5,718 bases of DNA from contig DMWU01000026.1 in NCBI GenBank assembly GCA_003483125.1, positions 1 through 5,718 of the forward strand. Direction: 5' to 3'. A program made the translations under genes and the position numbers. This DNA comes from Erythrobacter sp. Its GTDB lineage: Bacteria > Pseudomonadota > Alphaproteobacteria > Sphingomonadales > Sphingomonadaceae. This document shows, piece by piece, positions 1-5,718 of this stretch. The first letter of the stretch is position 1, and the number at the start of each line of letters is the position of its first letter. Under the pieces are notes generated by a model. The model saw nothing but the letters and a program-made list of their open reading frames with translations. It did no database searches and was not told where the DNA came from.

Positions 1-964
1 TATCGAATGGGAGCAGCTATCGGCTATGCCCGAAGTCGACGGGCTGGTGGCCAACCAGCAGAAGCTTGATCCTCGCGCATGGAATGTGCCCGCCTAGGCA
101 CCCCCTACCCCGCCAAAGCACACGCGCGCCTTCATCGCCGTGCAGAATGGTTGCGATCACGCCTGCACCTTCTGCGTGATTCCGCGAGGAAGGGGCGAGA
201 GCCGCTCGCTGAGCGTCATAGAAGTTCTGCGAGAGGTTGAATCTCACCTCGAGCAAGGTGCTACTGAAGTAATCCTGACAGGTGTGGATGTAACATCCTG
301 GGGGCAAGACTTGCCCGGCGACCCCGCATTGGGCTCGCTGGTCAAGGCAGTGATGGATGAGTTCCCGCAATTAAAGCGCCTGCGTATGTCCTCAATCGAC
401 GGAATAGAGGTCGATCCGCTGCTATTTGAGCTGTTAACTGGTGAAGAGCGTGTGATGCCGCATATCCACCTCTCGCTCCAGCACGGTCACGACATGATCC
501 TCAAGCGCATGAAACGTAGGCATTTGCGCAGCGATGCAACCGACCTTGTCTCACGTTTGAAGGCCGCGCGGCCTGAAATTGCCATCGGTGCAGACATAAT
601 TGCCGGCTTCCCGACCGAGAGCGAAGAGTACCATCAGCACAATCTCTCGATCATCCGGGAACTGGATATCGTTCATGGCCATATCTTCCCCTATTCACCG
701 CGTCCGGGCACGCCAGCCGCACGAATGCCACAACTCGACAAGGCGACGATCAAACGGCGCGCAGCCGAACTTCGCCAAGCAACCGCCTCGGCGAAAGCCC
801 ACTGGCTCAAATCATTGGTTGGGATGGAACTGCAAGTCCTCGCCGAACAAGATAGCAGCGGCTATGCAGAAAACTTCGCGCGCGTGGCTGTGCCAGCCGA
901 TACTACGGCAGGTTCGATCATTACCGTGCGCCCCGAGCAAATCAAAGAAGGACTGCTCATATGA
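1..964 (+). pseudogene. mtaB: tRNA t6A37 methylthiotransferase MtaB, 5'-partial, interrupted by in-frame TAG
   Basis: MtaB converts t6A at position 37 of ANN-decoding tRNAs to ms2t6A, using S-adenosylmethionine and two iron-sulfur clusters. The frame beginning at base 2 first encodes about 31 residues (ending KLDPRAWNVPA) that resemble the end of the N-terminal UPF0004 domain. A TAG follows at 95-97, and the same frame then runs open to the TGA at 962-964. After the stop come the radical SAM motif CDHACTFC (codons 152-175), an SLQHG motif, GADIIAGFPTE, the FPYSPRPGTPAARMP stretch, and a TRAM-like C-terminus (LQVLAEQ...GYAENFARV). The only early restart is GTG at 140, with no visible Shine-Dalgarno. 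A protein from there would have 274 residues and lack the N-terminal domain that binds the second cluster. The gene overlaps ftsY by 4 bp. The family call is firm. Whether the gene is truly dead, or the stop is a sequencing error or is read through, cannot be told here. Confidence 0.8.
95..97 (+). other. Premature in-frame amber codon within mtaB
   Basis: In the frame that carries MtaB-like sequence on both sides, codon 95-97 reads TAG. It lies in the proline-rich linker between the N-terminal domain and the radical SAM core. No frameshift accompanies it, so a single base change (for example from CAG, GAG, AAG, TCG or TGG) would restore the gene. The stop is read directly from the sequence; its cause is unknown. 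Confidence 0.9.
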
Positions 965-1899
965 GCGAGGCTGACAAGCCCAAGAAATCCTGGAGCGAGC
1001 GCCTATTCGGCGGCTTCCGCAAGACATCCGAACGCCTGAGCGAGAACCTGACCCAGGCTATCAGCACAGCCAAGCTGGATGATGCCACGCTTGACGATGT
1101 CGAAGATGCGCTCATCACTTCCGATCTTGGCCCCGCGGCTGCGGCCCGTATCAGGGAGAGGTTGAGAGAAAAGCGTTTCGGCCTAGAGATCAGCGAGCAA
1201 GAGCTGAAAGAGGCCGTTGCAGAAGAAATCGCGGAAATACTGCGTCCGGTGGCCAAGCCGCTAGAGATAACTGCATTCCCGCGCCCGCAGGTCATACTAG
1301 TGATCGGAGTCAACGGATCGGGCAAGACGACAACTATCGCCAAACTTGCGCATCTCTTCCAGGAAGATGATTCGGGCGTGATACTGGTGGCGGGCGACAC
1401 ATTCCGCGCGGCCGCTATCGGCCAGCTTGCCACATGGGCAGAGCGGATCGGCGCCCCGATCATTCGCGGGCCGGAAGGCGGCGATCCTGCCAGCATCGTC
1501 TTCGACGGCGTTAAAGCCGCGACCGACCAAGGCACCGATGCGCTGATCGTCGACACAGCGGGCCGCCTCCAGAACAAGCGCGAACTGATGGATGAACTTG
1601 CCAAGATCAGGAAGGTCTTGGGCAGGCTCAATCCCGAGGCTCCTCATGATGTCGTGCTCGTGCTCGACGCCACCAATGGCCAGAATGCGCTTAACCAGAT
1701 TGATGTTTTCAAGGAGGTTGCAGGCGTGACCGGGTTAATCATGACCAAGCTGGATGGAACCGCGCGCGGCGGCGTGCTGGTGGCAGCGGCAGAGCAATAT
1801 GGCCTGCCAATCCATGCCATTGGCGTGGGCGAGAAGATTGATGATTTGCGGCCCTTCGATCCTGATCTTGTGGCGCGTGTAATTGCAGGGGCTGCGTAA
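961..1899 (+). CDS. ftsY: Signal recognition particle receptor FtsY
   Basis: FtsY is the membrane-associated SRP receptor GTPase. It docks Ffh-ribosome complexes at the inner membrane and hands nascent membrane proteins to SecYEG. The 312-residue product has a short N-terminal region with an amphipathic, basic stretch (KKSWSERLFGGFRK, about 8-21) suited to membrane contact, then a helical N domain (about 22-100) and the GTPase NG core. Visible motifs are the P-loop GVNGSGKTT (116-124), DTFRAAA (146-152), DTAGR (198-202), DATNGQNA (236-243), the guanine-specificity segment TKLDGTARGG (262-271) and GVGEKIDDLRPFD (288-300). All key residues look intact. The length fits the alphaproteobacterial form without the long acidic A domain of E. 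coli. The ATG at 961 has an AGAAGGA ribosome binding site at 946-952 and overlaps the mtaB stop as ATGA. Its TAA shares one base with the ispZ ATG, so the three genes are probably one operon. Confidence 0.97.
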   Translation: MSEADKPKKSWSERLFGGFRKTSERLSENLTQAISTAKLDDATLDDVEDALITSDLGPAAAARIRERLREKRFGLEISEQELKEAVAEEIAEILRPVAKPLEITAFPRPQVILVIGVNGSGKTTTIAKLAHLFQEDDSGVILVAGDTFRAAAIGQLATWAERIGAPIIRGPEGGDPASIVFDGVKAATDQGTDALIVDTAGRLQNKRELMDELAKIRKVLGRLNPEAPHDVVLVLDATNGQNALNQIDVFKEVAGVTGLIMTKLDGTARGGVLVAAAEQYGLPIHAIGVGEKIDDLRPFDPDLVARVIAGAA

Positions 1900-2525
1900 T
1901 GAGCGACGGTGAGAAGAAACAGGCATCGGGCTGGCTCAACGTGTTGGTCGATTATGGGCCGCTGATCGTATTTCTGTCGGTCTATCGCTGGTCTTCGCCC
2001 GAAGAGACCAATGCCGCAGCAGAGCTACTCGCGATAATCTATGGCACGGGCGCATTCATGGGCGCGGCAGTGGTTGCGTTGATTTTCTCGCGATGGAAAT
2101 TCGGGCGGGTATCGCCGATGCTGTGGTTCTCCACCGCGCTCATCGTCGGCTTCGGCGCGCTAACGATATTCTTCGGCGACCCGACCTTCGTCCAGCTGAA
2201 GCCCACGATCATCTACAGCGCGCTAGGTGCGATCCTGCTGATCGGGGCATGGCGTGGAAAGGCGCTCTTGCAGATATTACTGGAGGCCGCATTCGAAGGG
2301 CTGACATCAAAAGGATGGCTCGCTCTCTCTCGTAATTGGGGCATATTCTTCCTGACGCTTGCCGCATTGAATGAGGGGCTTCGCAACTATCTAAGCTTCG
2401 AAGACTGGTTGTGGGCTAAGATCTGGGTATTCCTACCGCTGACATTCCTGTTTACATTCAGCCAGATACCCATGCTGATGAAGAATGGCCTCAAGATCGA
2501 GGACGATAGCAAGGAAGCTTCCTGA
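1899..2525 (+). CDS. ispZ: Inner-membrane septation protein A (IspZ/YciB family)
   Basis: This is a 208-residue polytopic inner-membrane protein of the YciB/IspZ family, linked in other bacteria to cell division and envelope maintenance; its biochemical activity is not settled. About five or six hydrophobic segments are visible, near residues 12-30, 41-63, 75-92, 102-117, 146-160 and 170-195. Family hallmarks are DPTFVQLKPTI (94-104), LSRNWGIFF..LAALNE (143-159) and the C-terminal FLFTFSQIPMLMKNG (183-197). Family members often begin close to the first membrane segment; here about 11 polar residues precede it. The ATG at 1899 is preceded by AGGGG at 1887-1891 with good spacing and sits in a TAATG overlap with ftsY, which supports both the start and translational coupling. 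I see no clear intrinsic terminator directly after the TGA. Confidence 0.92.
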   Translation: MSDGEKKQASGWLNVLVDYGPLIVFLSVYRWSSPEETNAAAELLAIIYGTGAFMGAAVVALIFSRWKFGRVSPMLWFSTALIVGFGALTIFFGDPTFVQLKPTIIYSALGAILLIGAWRGKALLQILLEAAFEGLTSKGWLALSRNWGIFFLTLAALNEGLRNYLSFEDWLWAKIWVFLPLTFLFTFSQIPMLMKNGLKIEDDSKEAS

Positions 2526-2593
2526 TTTTCCTGCCCTCCTCATAAATCGGGGGCTTGAAATGCCTCTGCAATCAATTCAGAGTCCCACATGAA

Positions 2594-2639
2594 GCGGGCC
2601 GCCCCTGCGTGCCCGCCCTGAACAACCGGACCTAGGGGG
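2594..2639 (+). promoter_or_regulatory. Possible H-type pseudoknot covering the ribosome binding site of the PuuD-like gene
   Basis: The 119-bp gap after ispZ contains a perfect 6-bp stem, GCGGGC (2594-2599) with GCCCGC (2611-2616), closing an 11-base loop. Loop bases CCCCT (2602-2606) are the exact complement of AGGGG (2634-2638), the Shine-Dalgarno of the gene starting at 2645. The two helices together would form an H-type pseudoknot that hides the ribosome binding site, as several small alphaproteobacterial riboswitches do. No known ligand class was recognised. A C-rich loop opposite a G-rich ribosome binding site can arise by chance in GC-rich DNA, so this is only a candidate. A weak promoter-like TTGAAA at 2555-2560 lies upstream, with no good -10 element. 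Confidence 0.3.
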
Positions 2640-2644
2640 AAGAA

Positions 2645-3217
2645 GTGGCAAAACTTTTTGGAAACCTGCATATGGTGATGGTGCTCGGCCTCGCCGTGGC
2701 AATCATCACAATGTCGAGCTTTATGACGAGCGTACCGATTGACGCGAATTCAGTCGCGCGCTGGCTGCACCTGTTCTTTGGTGTGCTGTGGATTGGCCTG
2801 CTCTATTATTTCAACTTCGTGCAAGTGCCCAGCATGCCCAAGATTGCGGACGAGCATAAACCTGCGGTCACCGGTACAATCGCACCCAGCGCATTGTTCT
2901 TCTTCCGCTGGGCGGCATTGCTGACCGTACTAACCGGCCTGTGGATCGCAATGGTCAATGGCTACATGGTCGATGCGCTCACCTTCGCGGGCGAAGGTGC
3001 GGTTGACCTTATCGGCGTTGGCATGTGGATGGCGCTGGTCATGGCATTCAACGTATGGTTCATCATCTGGCCCGCTCAGAAGAAGGTGCTGGGCATCGTT
3101 GAAGCAAGCGCAGAGGAAAAGGCCGCAGCTGCACCACGTGCGCTGATCGCCAGCCGCCTCAACACTCTGCTTTCGATCCCGATGATATGGGCAATGGTCA
3201 GCGCGAATATCGGCTGA
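2645..3217 (+). CDS. PuuD-like (urate oxidase N-terminal, DUF989) integral membrane protein
   Basis: This 190-residue protein has about five membrane segments, near residues 10-28, 37-58, 82-104, 120-143 and 172-187. It resembles the membrane domain of PuuD (COG3748/DUF989), a family in which some members are membrane-bound urate hydroxylases with a C-terminal cytochrome c domain. Recognisable pieces are RWLHLFFGVLWIGLLYYFNF (39-58), APSALFFFRW (80-89), NVWFIIWPAQKKVLG (136-150) and a final RLNTLLSIP. Candidate haem or metal ligands include His9 and His42. It ends without any CXXCH motif, so the cytochrome domain of full PuuD is absent, and urate chemistry should not be assumed. No purine catabolism gene is nearby. 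The GTG at 2645 is chosen because the strong AGGGGGA at 2634-2640 precedes it by 4 bases; the ATG at 2672 would cut into the first membrane segment. It is followed by an intrinsic terminator, so it is the last gene of its unit. Confidence 0.75.
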   Translation: MAKLFGNLHMVMVLGLAVAIITMSSFMTSVPIDANSVARWLHLFFGVLWIGLLYYFNFVQVPSMPKIADEHKPAVTGTIAPSALFFFRWAALLTVLTGLWIAMVNGYMVDALTFAGEGAVDLIGVGMWMALVMAFNVWFIIWPAQKKVLGIVEASAEEKAAAAPRALIASRLNTLLSIPMIWAMVSANIG

Positions 3218-3242
3218 TTAGACCATCACTAAGAATCGAACG

Positions 3243-3273
3243 GGGCGCTACCGCAAGGTGGCGCCCTTTTCTT
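3243..3273 (+). terminator. Strong Rho-independent terminator after the PuuD-like gene
   Basis: A 10-bp stem (3243-3252 with 3257-3266, a single T-G wobble at 3249/3260) is closed by a GCAA tetraloop of the GNRA type and followed directly by TTTTCTT. It begins 25 bases after the TGA of the PuuD-like gene. The T-tract lies on the plus strand, so it ends rightward transcription. Confidence 0.93.
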
Positions 3274-3547
3274 ATGGCTGCGAATTGGGGTGGTTAGCCG
3301 TCCTTTGATAAGGGTACCCCAGATTGACGACCCTACACTTGCACTGAACAAAAGTACGCGCGAGTAACACTAAGCCCCCGATCAAGTTGACGTTCGTCGA
3401 TTGGGGATGGCTGTAGAACTTACTGTGATGGTAATCGTGTAGGCCAAAGGCTAGTCTCAACTTATGAAAATGAGAATCAGGCTCCTCGCTAAGCTCTAGA
3501 GCAAGCTATATGGCGCCTTATGGCTCGGCCAGAATATTGGCGAATGC
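3274..3547. other. Convergent intergenic region with hairpin-forming sequence, no convincing gene
   Basis: These 274 bases lie between the terminator of the plus-strand unit and the 3' end of kup. A 62-codon minus-strand reading frame (3460 to 3272) has no recognisable protein motif, runs through the terminator region and is probably chance. Visible structure: a nested hairpin at 3286-3321, with outer TGGGGT/ACCCCA and inner CCTT-TGAT-AAGG; a second hairpin at 3375-3406, with CCCC/GGGG arms around a GTTGAC...GTCGAT stem; and the perfect palindrome GCTCTAGAGC at 3493-3502. None is followed by a clear T-tract on the minus strand, so no obvious kup terminator is seen. A small RNA is possible but unsupported by a promoter. 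Confidence 0.4.
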
Positions 3548-5476
3548 CTAAATCTCGACCTGGCTGCCCAGTTCTACCACGCGATTGGTCGGTAGATTGA
3601 AGAAGTCCATCGCCGTTGCCGAATTGCGCAGCATCCACGCGAATATCTTCTCTCGCCAAATCGGCATTCCCGGCTTATCTGAAGCCAGCAGCGTCTGCCG
3701 CGAGAGGAAGAAGCTGGTCTGCATCATGTCAAACTCGCCGCCGCACTTCTCCAGCTGTTTGAGGCCGGCGGGCACATCGGTGGATTCCATAAACCCGTAA
3801 TGAAGTACCGCTCGATAGAATCCGTCGCCCAGATCGTAATACTCGCAGCGCTCCCCTGGGTCGATATAGGGCACATCGGCAATCTGAACGGTTAGGATCA
3901 CCACCCGCTCATGCAGCACCTTATTGTGCTTGATATTGTGCAGAAGGGCAGATGGAACACCGGCATTGTTCGACGCCATGAAAATCGCCGTGCCGGGTAC
4001 GCGCGTTGCGCTGTTCTTGGCCGATTTGGCGAAGATGGACATGGGCAGCGTAACCTCACCCATCCGGTCACGCAGCAGCCTGCGGCCGCGCGCCCAGGTA
4101 GTGAGCAGCGTAAACGCGATGAAGCCGACCATTAGCGGGAACCAGCCGCCATCGGGCACCTTGGTTAGGTTGGCTGCGAAGTAGGCGCCGTCGACGATCA
4201 GGAAGACCAGCACCAGCGGTACAGCATACCACCACTTCCACTTCCACACGCCGATAAGCAGCACGGCCATCAGCAAGGTGTCGATCGTGACCGCACCCGT
4301 CACCGCGATACCATAGGCAGAGGCAAGGTTTGACGAATTCTGGAATGTCAGGACCAGAATGATCACCGCAATCATCAGCGCCCAGTTCACGATAGGGATA
4401 TAGATCTGGCCACCTTCGGTCTCACTCGTATGGCGGATCGAGAGGCGCGGGATATAGCCCATCTGGATTGCCTGGTGCGTGATCGAGAATGCGCCAGAAA
4501 TCACGGCCTGACTGGCAATGAATGTCGCGACCGTTGCCAGGAATACTAGCGGCAGGCGCCAGGATTCATTGGCGAGGAAGAAGAACGGACTCTGTATCGC
4601 CTGCGCGGCTTCTTCTGCAGGTAGGTCGATAATCATTGCCCCCTGCCCGAAATAATTGAGCAGGAGGCATGGCATGACAAATCCGAACCAAGAAAGCCGC
4701 ATCGGACCGCGACCGAAATGGCCCATGTCGGAATAGAGCGCCTCTGAACCCGTTACGGCCAGGACGACAGAACCCAGCGCGAGGAAGGCCAGCGTCCCAT
4801 CCAGGATAAAGAAATTGACCGCATGATAGGGGTTGAGCGCCCACAAGATCTCTGGCGTGTTGAATATCTGCCACGCGCCCATGCTGGCGATCACGGTGAA
4901 ATAGACGATCATTACCGGCGCAAATAAGGCGCCAACCTTGGCCGTACCGCGTTTTTGCAGCACGAATAGGAAGACGAGCAGCGCCAAGGCGATTGGTATG
5001 ACGAATGGCTGCAATCCCTGGTCAACGACAGTCAGGCCTTCAACCGCAGATAGGACGGAAATTGCAGGCGTAATCATGCTGTCGCCGTAGAATAGCGAGG
5101 TGGCAAACACGCCCAGCAGCAATGCCACCCAGCCGTATTTGGTCTTATTCAGCTGGCTAGAGATCAGGGCAACGAGTGCAAGCGAACCGCCCTGCCCCTT
5201 ATTATCTGCCCGCATCAGGATGGTCACGTATTGGATCGCCACCACCAACGTCATCGACCAGAAAATCAGGCTGATAACGCCCAGGACATGTGCAGTATCG
5301 AGAGCAAGGGGATGTGGACCGACAAATGTCTCGCGGAAGGCGTAAAGCGGACTCGTCCCGATATCGCCAAATACAATACCAATCGCGCCAACAGCCAATG
5401 CGGTCTTTGACGCGCTATGGCTTGCCTTCCCCTTCTGCGAAGGCACGGATTCTGCCGATGTTGAAGATTGGTTCAT
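3548..5476 (-). CDS. kup: Kup-family low-affinity potassium transporter
   Basis: Kup imports K+ across the inner membrane by proton symport. The 642-residue product has a polar N-terminus (1-24), about twelve membrane segments (about 25-460) and a cytosolic C-terminal domain (about 461-642). Family signatures are [11 protein letters not shown] (36-46), RADNKGQGG (89-97), [19 protein letters not shown] (129-147), [15 protein letters not shown] (241-255), LNYFGQGA (273-280), [10 protein letters not shown] (322-331) and KHNKVLHE (516-523). The acidic residues linked to coupling in E. coli Kup (Asp in GDIGTSP, Glu in SAVEG) are present as Asp38 and Glu146. Length is normal. An upstream in-frame GTG at 5518 would add 14 residues, but it follows directly on a TAG. 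ATG 5476 is preferred because it gives a normal Kup N-terminus, and a GGGAAA 8 bases upstream is a modest ribosome binding site. I see no convincing promoter in the 120 bases up to the preceding same-strand gene, and no clear terminator after the stop. Confidence 0.96.
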   Translation of the reverse strand: MNQSSTSAESVPSQKGKASHSASKTALAVGAIGIVFGDIGTSPLYAFRETFVGPHPLALDTAHVLGVISLIFWSMTLVVAIQYVTILMRADNKGQGGSLALVALISSQLNKTKYGWVALLLGVFATSLFYGDSMITPAISVLSAVEGLTVVDQGLQPFVIPIALALLVFLFVLQKRGTAKVGALFAPVMIVYFTVIASMGAWQIFNTPEILWALNPYHAVNFFILDGTLAFLALGSVVLAVTGSEALYSDMGHFGRGPMRLSWFGFVMPCLLLNYFGQGAMIIDLPAEEAAQAIQSPFFFLANESWRLPLVFLATVATFIASQAVISGAFSITHQAIQMGYIPRLSIRHTSETEGGQIYIPIVNWALMIAVIILVLTFQNSSNLASAYGIAVTGAVTIDTLLMAVLLIGVWKWKWWYAVPLVLVFLIVDGAYFAANLTKVPDGGWFPLMVGFIAFTLLTTWARGRRLLRDRMGEVTLPMSIFAKSAKNSATRVPGTAIFMASNNAGVPSALLHNIKHNKVLHERVVILTVQIADVPYIDPGERCEYYDLGDGFYRAVLHYGFMESTDVPAGLKQLEKCGGEFDMMQTSFFLSRQTLLASDKPGMPIWREKIFAWMLRNSATAMDFFNLPTNRVVELGSQVEI

Positions 5477-5596
5477 TCCACGGATTTCCCGAATTTCCCC
5501 CGGTACTGCCCTGCGCACCTACAATTGCGCGACATGCCTTTAAATCACAAGGCGGCGGCGCTTAGCACCACGCGATTGCCGCTGCAACTTCTGCTT

Positions 5597-5718
5597 TTAT
5601 CCGCCAACATTGGGTGCCTGCCTCAACATGGCGTCAAGCTGATCGATCCGCGTCTGCAAATCCTCCCGCCATGGGGCATCTTCAGGTGAACTCGCCAGCA
5701 ATTCGGCCCAGACTTGCC
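5597..5718 (-). CDS. ccmI: C-terminal fragment of a CcmI-like TPR protein of cytochrome c maturation (partial)
   Basis: On the minus strand from the window edge a frame encodes 39 residues and ends with TAA at 5599-5597. It reads VWAELLASSPEDAPWR, then EDLQTRIDQLDAML and a short GG-ending tail. This pattern (a TPR helix ending WxxLLxxSPxDAPWR, then a helix LxxRIxxL) matches what I recall of the C-terminus of alphaproteobacterial CcmI/CycH-type TPR proteins. CcmI is a membrane-anchored chaperone that presents apocytochrome c to the haem lyase CcmF-CcmH, and it is usually the last gene of the ccm cluster. The start lies outside the window. It is co-directional with kup, 120 bases upstream of the preferred kup start, so the two may or may not be co-transcribed. 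The assignment rests on a short tail; another TPR protein is possible. Confidence 0.5.
   Translation of the reverse strand, partial: QVWAELLASSPEDAPWREDLQTRIDQLDAMLRQAPNVGG

Noticed and set aside
957..1631. Long minus-strand open frame of 224 codons opposite ftsY
   Set aside because: It lies antisense to the firmly identified ftsY, is rich in Ser/Arg/Ala as expected of a GC-rich shadow frame, and shows no domain.
2594..2645. Identification of the PuuD-like leader as a SAM/SAH riboswitch
   Set aside because: The pseudoknot layout and a CCUGCGUG loop segment are reminiscent, but the stem sequence and the conserved bases I recall for that class are missing, and the downstream gene is not one it usually controls.
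3283..3406. Remnant of an insertion sequence suggested by GGGG/CCCC inverted arms
   Set aside because: No transposase fragment, no target-site duplication and no second matching end could be seen.
3272..3460. 62-codon minus-strand frame in the convergent gap
   Set aside because: No recognisable motif or good ribosome binding site, and it overlaps the last base of the T-tract of the terminator; most likely chance.
5557..5569. Small hairpin GGTGC-TAA-GCGCC (minus strand) after the CcmI-like gene as a terminator
   Set aside because: The stem is only 5 bp with a wobble, the loop is 3 bases, and no T-tract follows.
5468..5689. Plus-strand open frame over the kup 5' end and the right edge
   Set aside because: It overlaps kup and the CcmI-like tail on the other strand and has no family resemblance; treated as a shadow frame.

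Overview
The window reads as an ordinary chromosomal stretch of an alphaproteobacterium, most likely a sphingomonad such as an Erythrobacter/Altererythrobacter relative. The basis is moderately GC-rich coding sequence, the style of the MtaB, FtsY, IspZ and Kup proteins, and the tight mtaB-ftsY-ispZ order. The taxonomic call is inference from recalled family sequence and was not searched.

Left half, plus strand. Positions 1-2525 hold a compact three-gene operon: the 3' part of mtaB (tRNA methylthiotransferase), ftsY (signal recognition particle receptor) and ispZ/yciB (inner-membrane septation protein). Junctions are an ATGA overlap at 961-964 and a TAATG overlap at 1897-1901, so translation is probably coupled. 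The mtaB part carries an in-frame TAG at 95-97 that separates the end of its N-terminal domain from its radical SAM core, although the reading frame is unbroken on both sides. A 119-bp gap follows, containing a possible pseudoknot over a ribosome binding site. Then comes a short membrane protein of the PuuD/DUF989 family (2645-3217), closed by a strong intrinsic terminator at 3243-3273.

Middle. Positions 3274-3547 lie between two convergent transcription units. No gene is convincing there, but two hairpin-forming stretches are visible.

Right half, minus strand. kup, a Kup/Trk-family potassium uptake protein of about 642 residues, occupies 5476 down to 3548. Upstream of it on the same strand, the window edge holds the last 39 codons of a protein that looks like the C-terminus of the cytochrome c maturation TPR protein CcmI (5718 down to 5597).

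Functionally this is housekeeping: tRNA modification, membrane protein targeting, cell envelope, potassium uptake and cytochrome c maturation. I found no mobile element, CRISPR array, defence system, tRNA or rRNA. The two points that most deserve a second look are the nonsense codon in mtaB and the putative pseudoknot in front of the PuuD-like gene.
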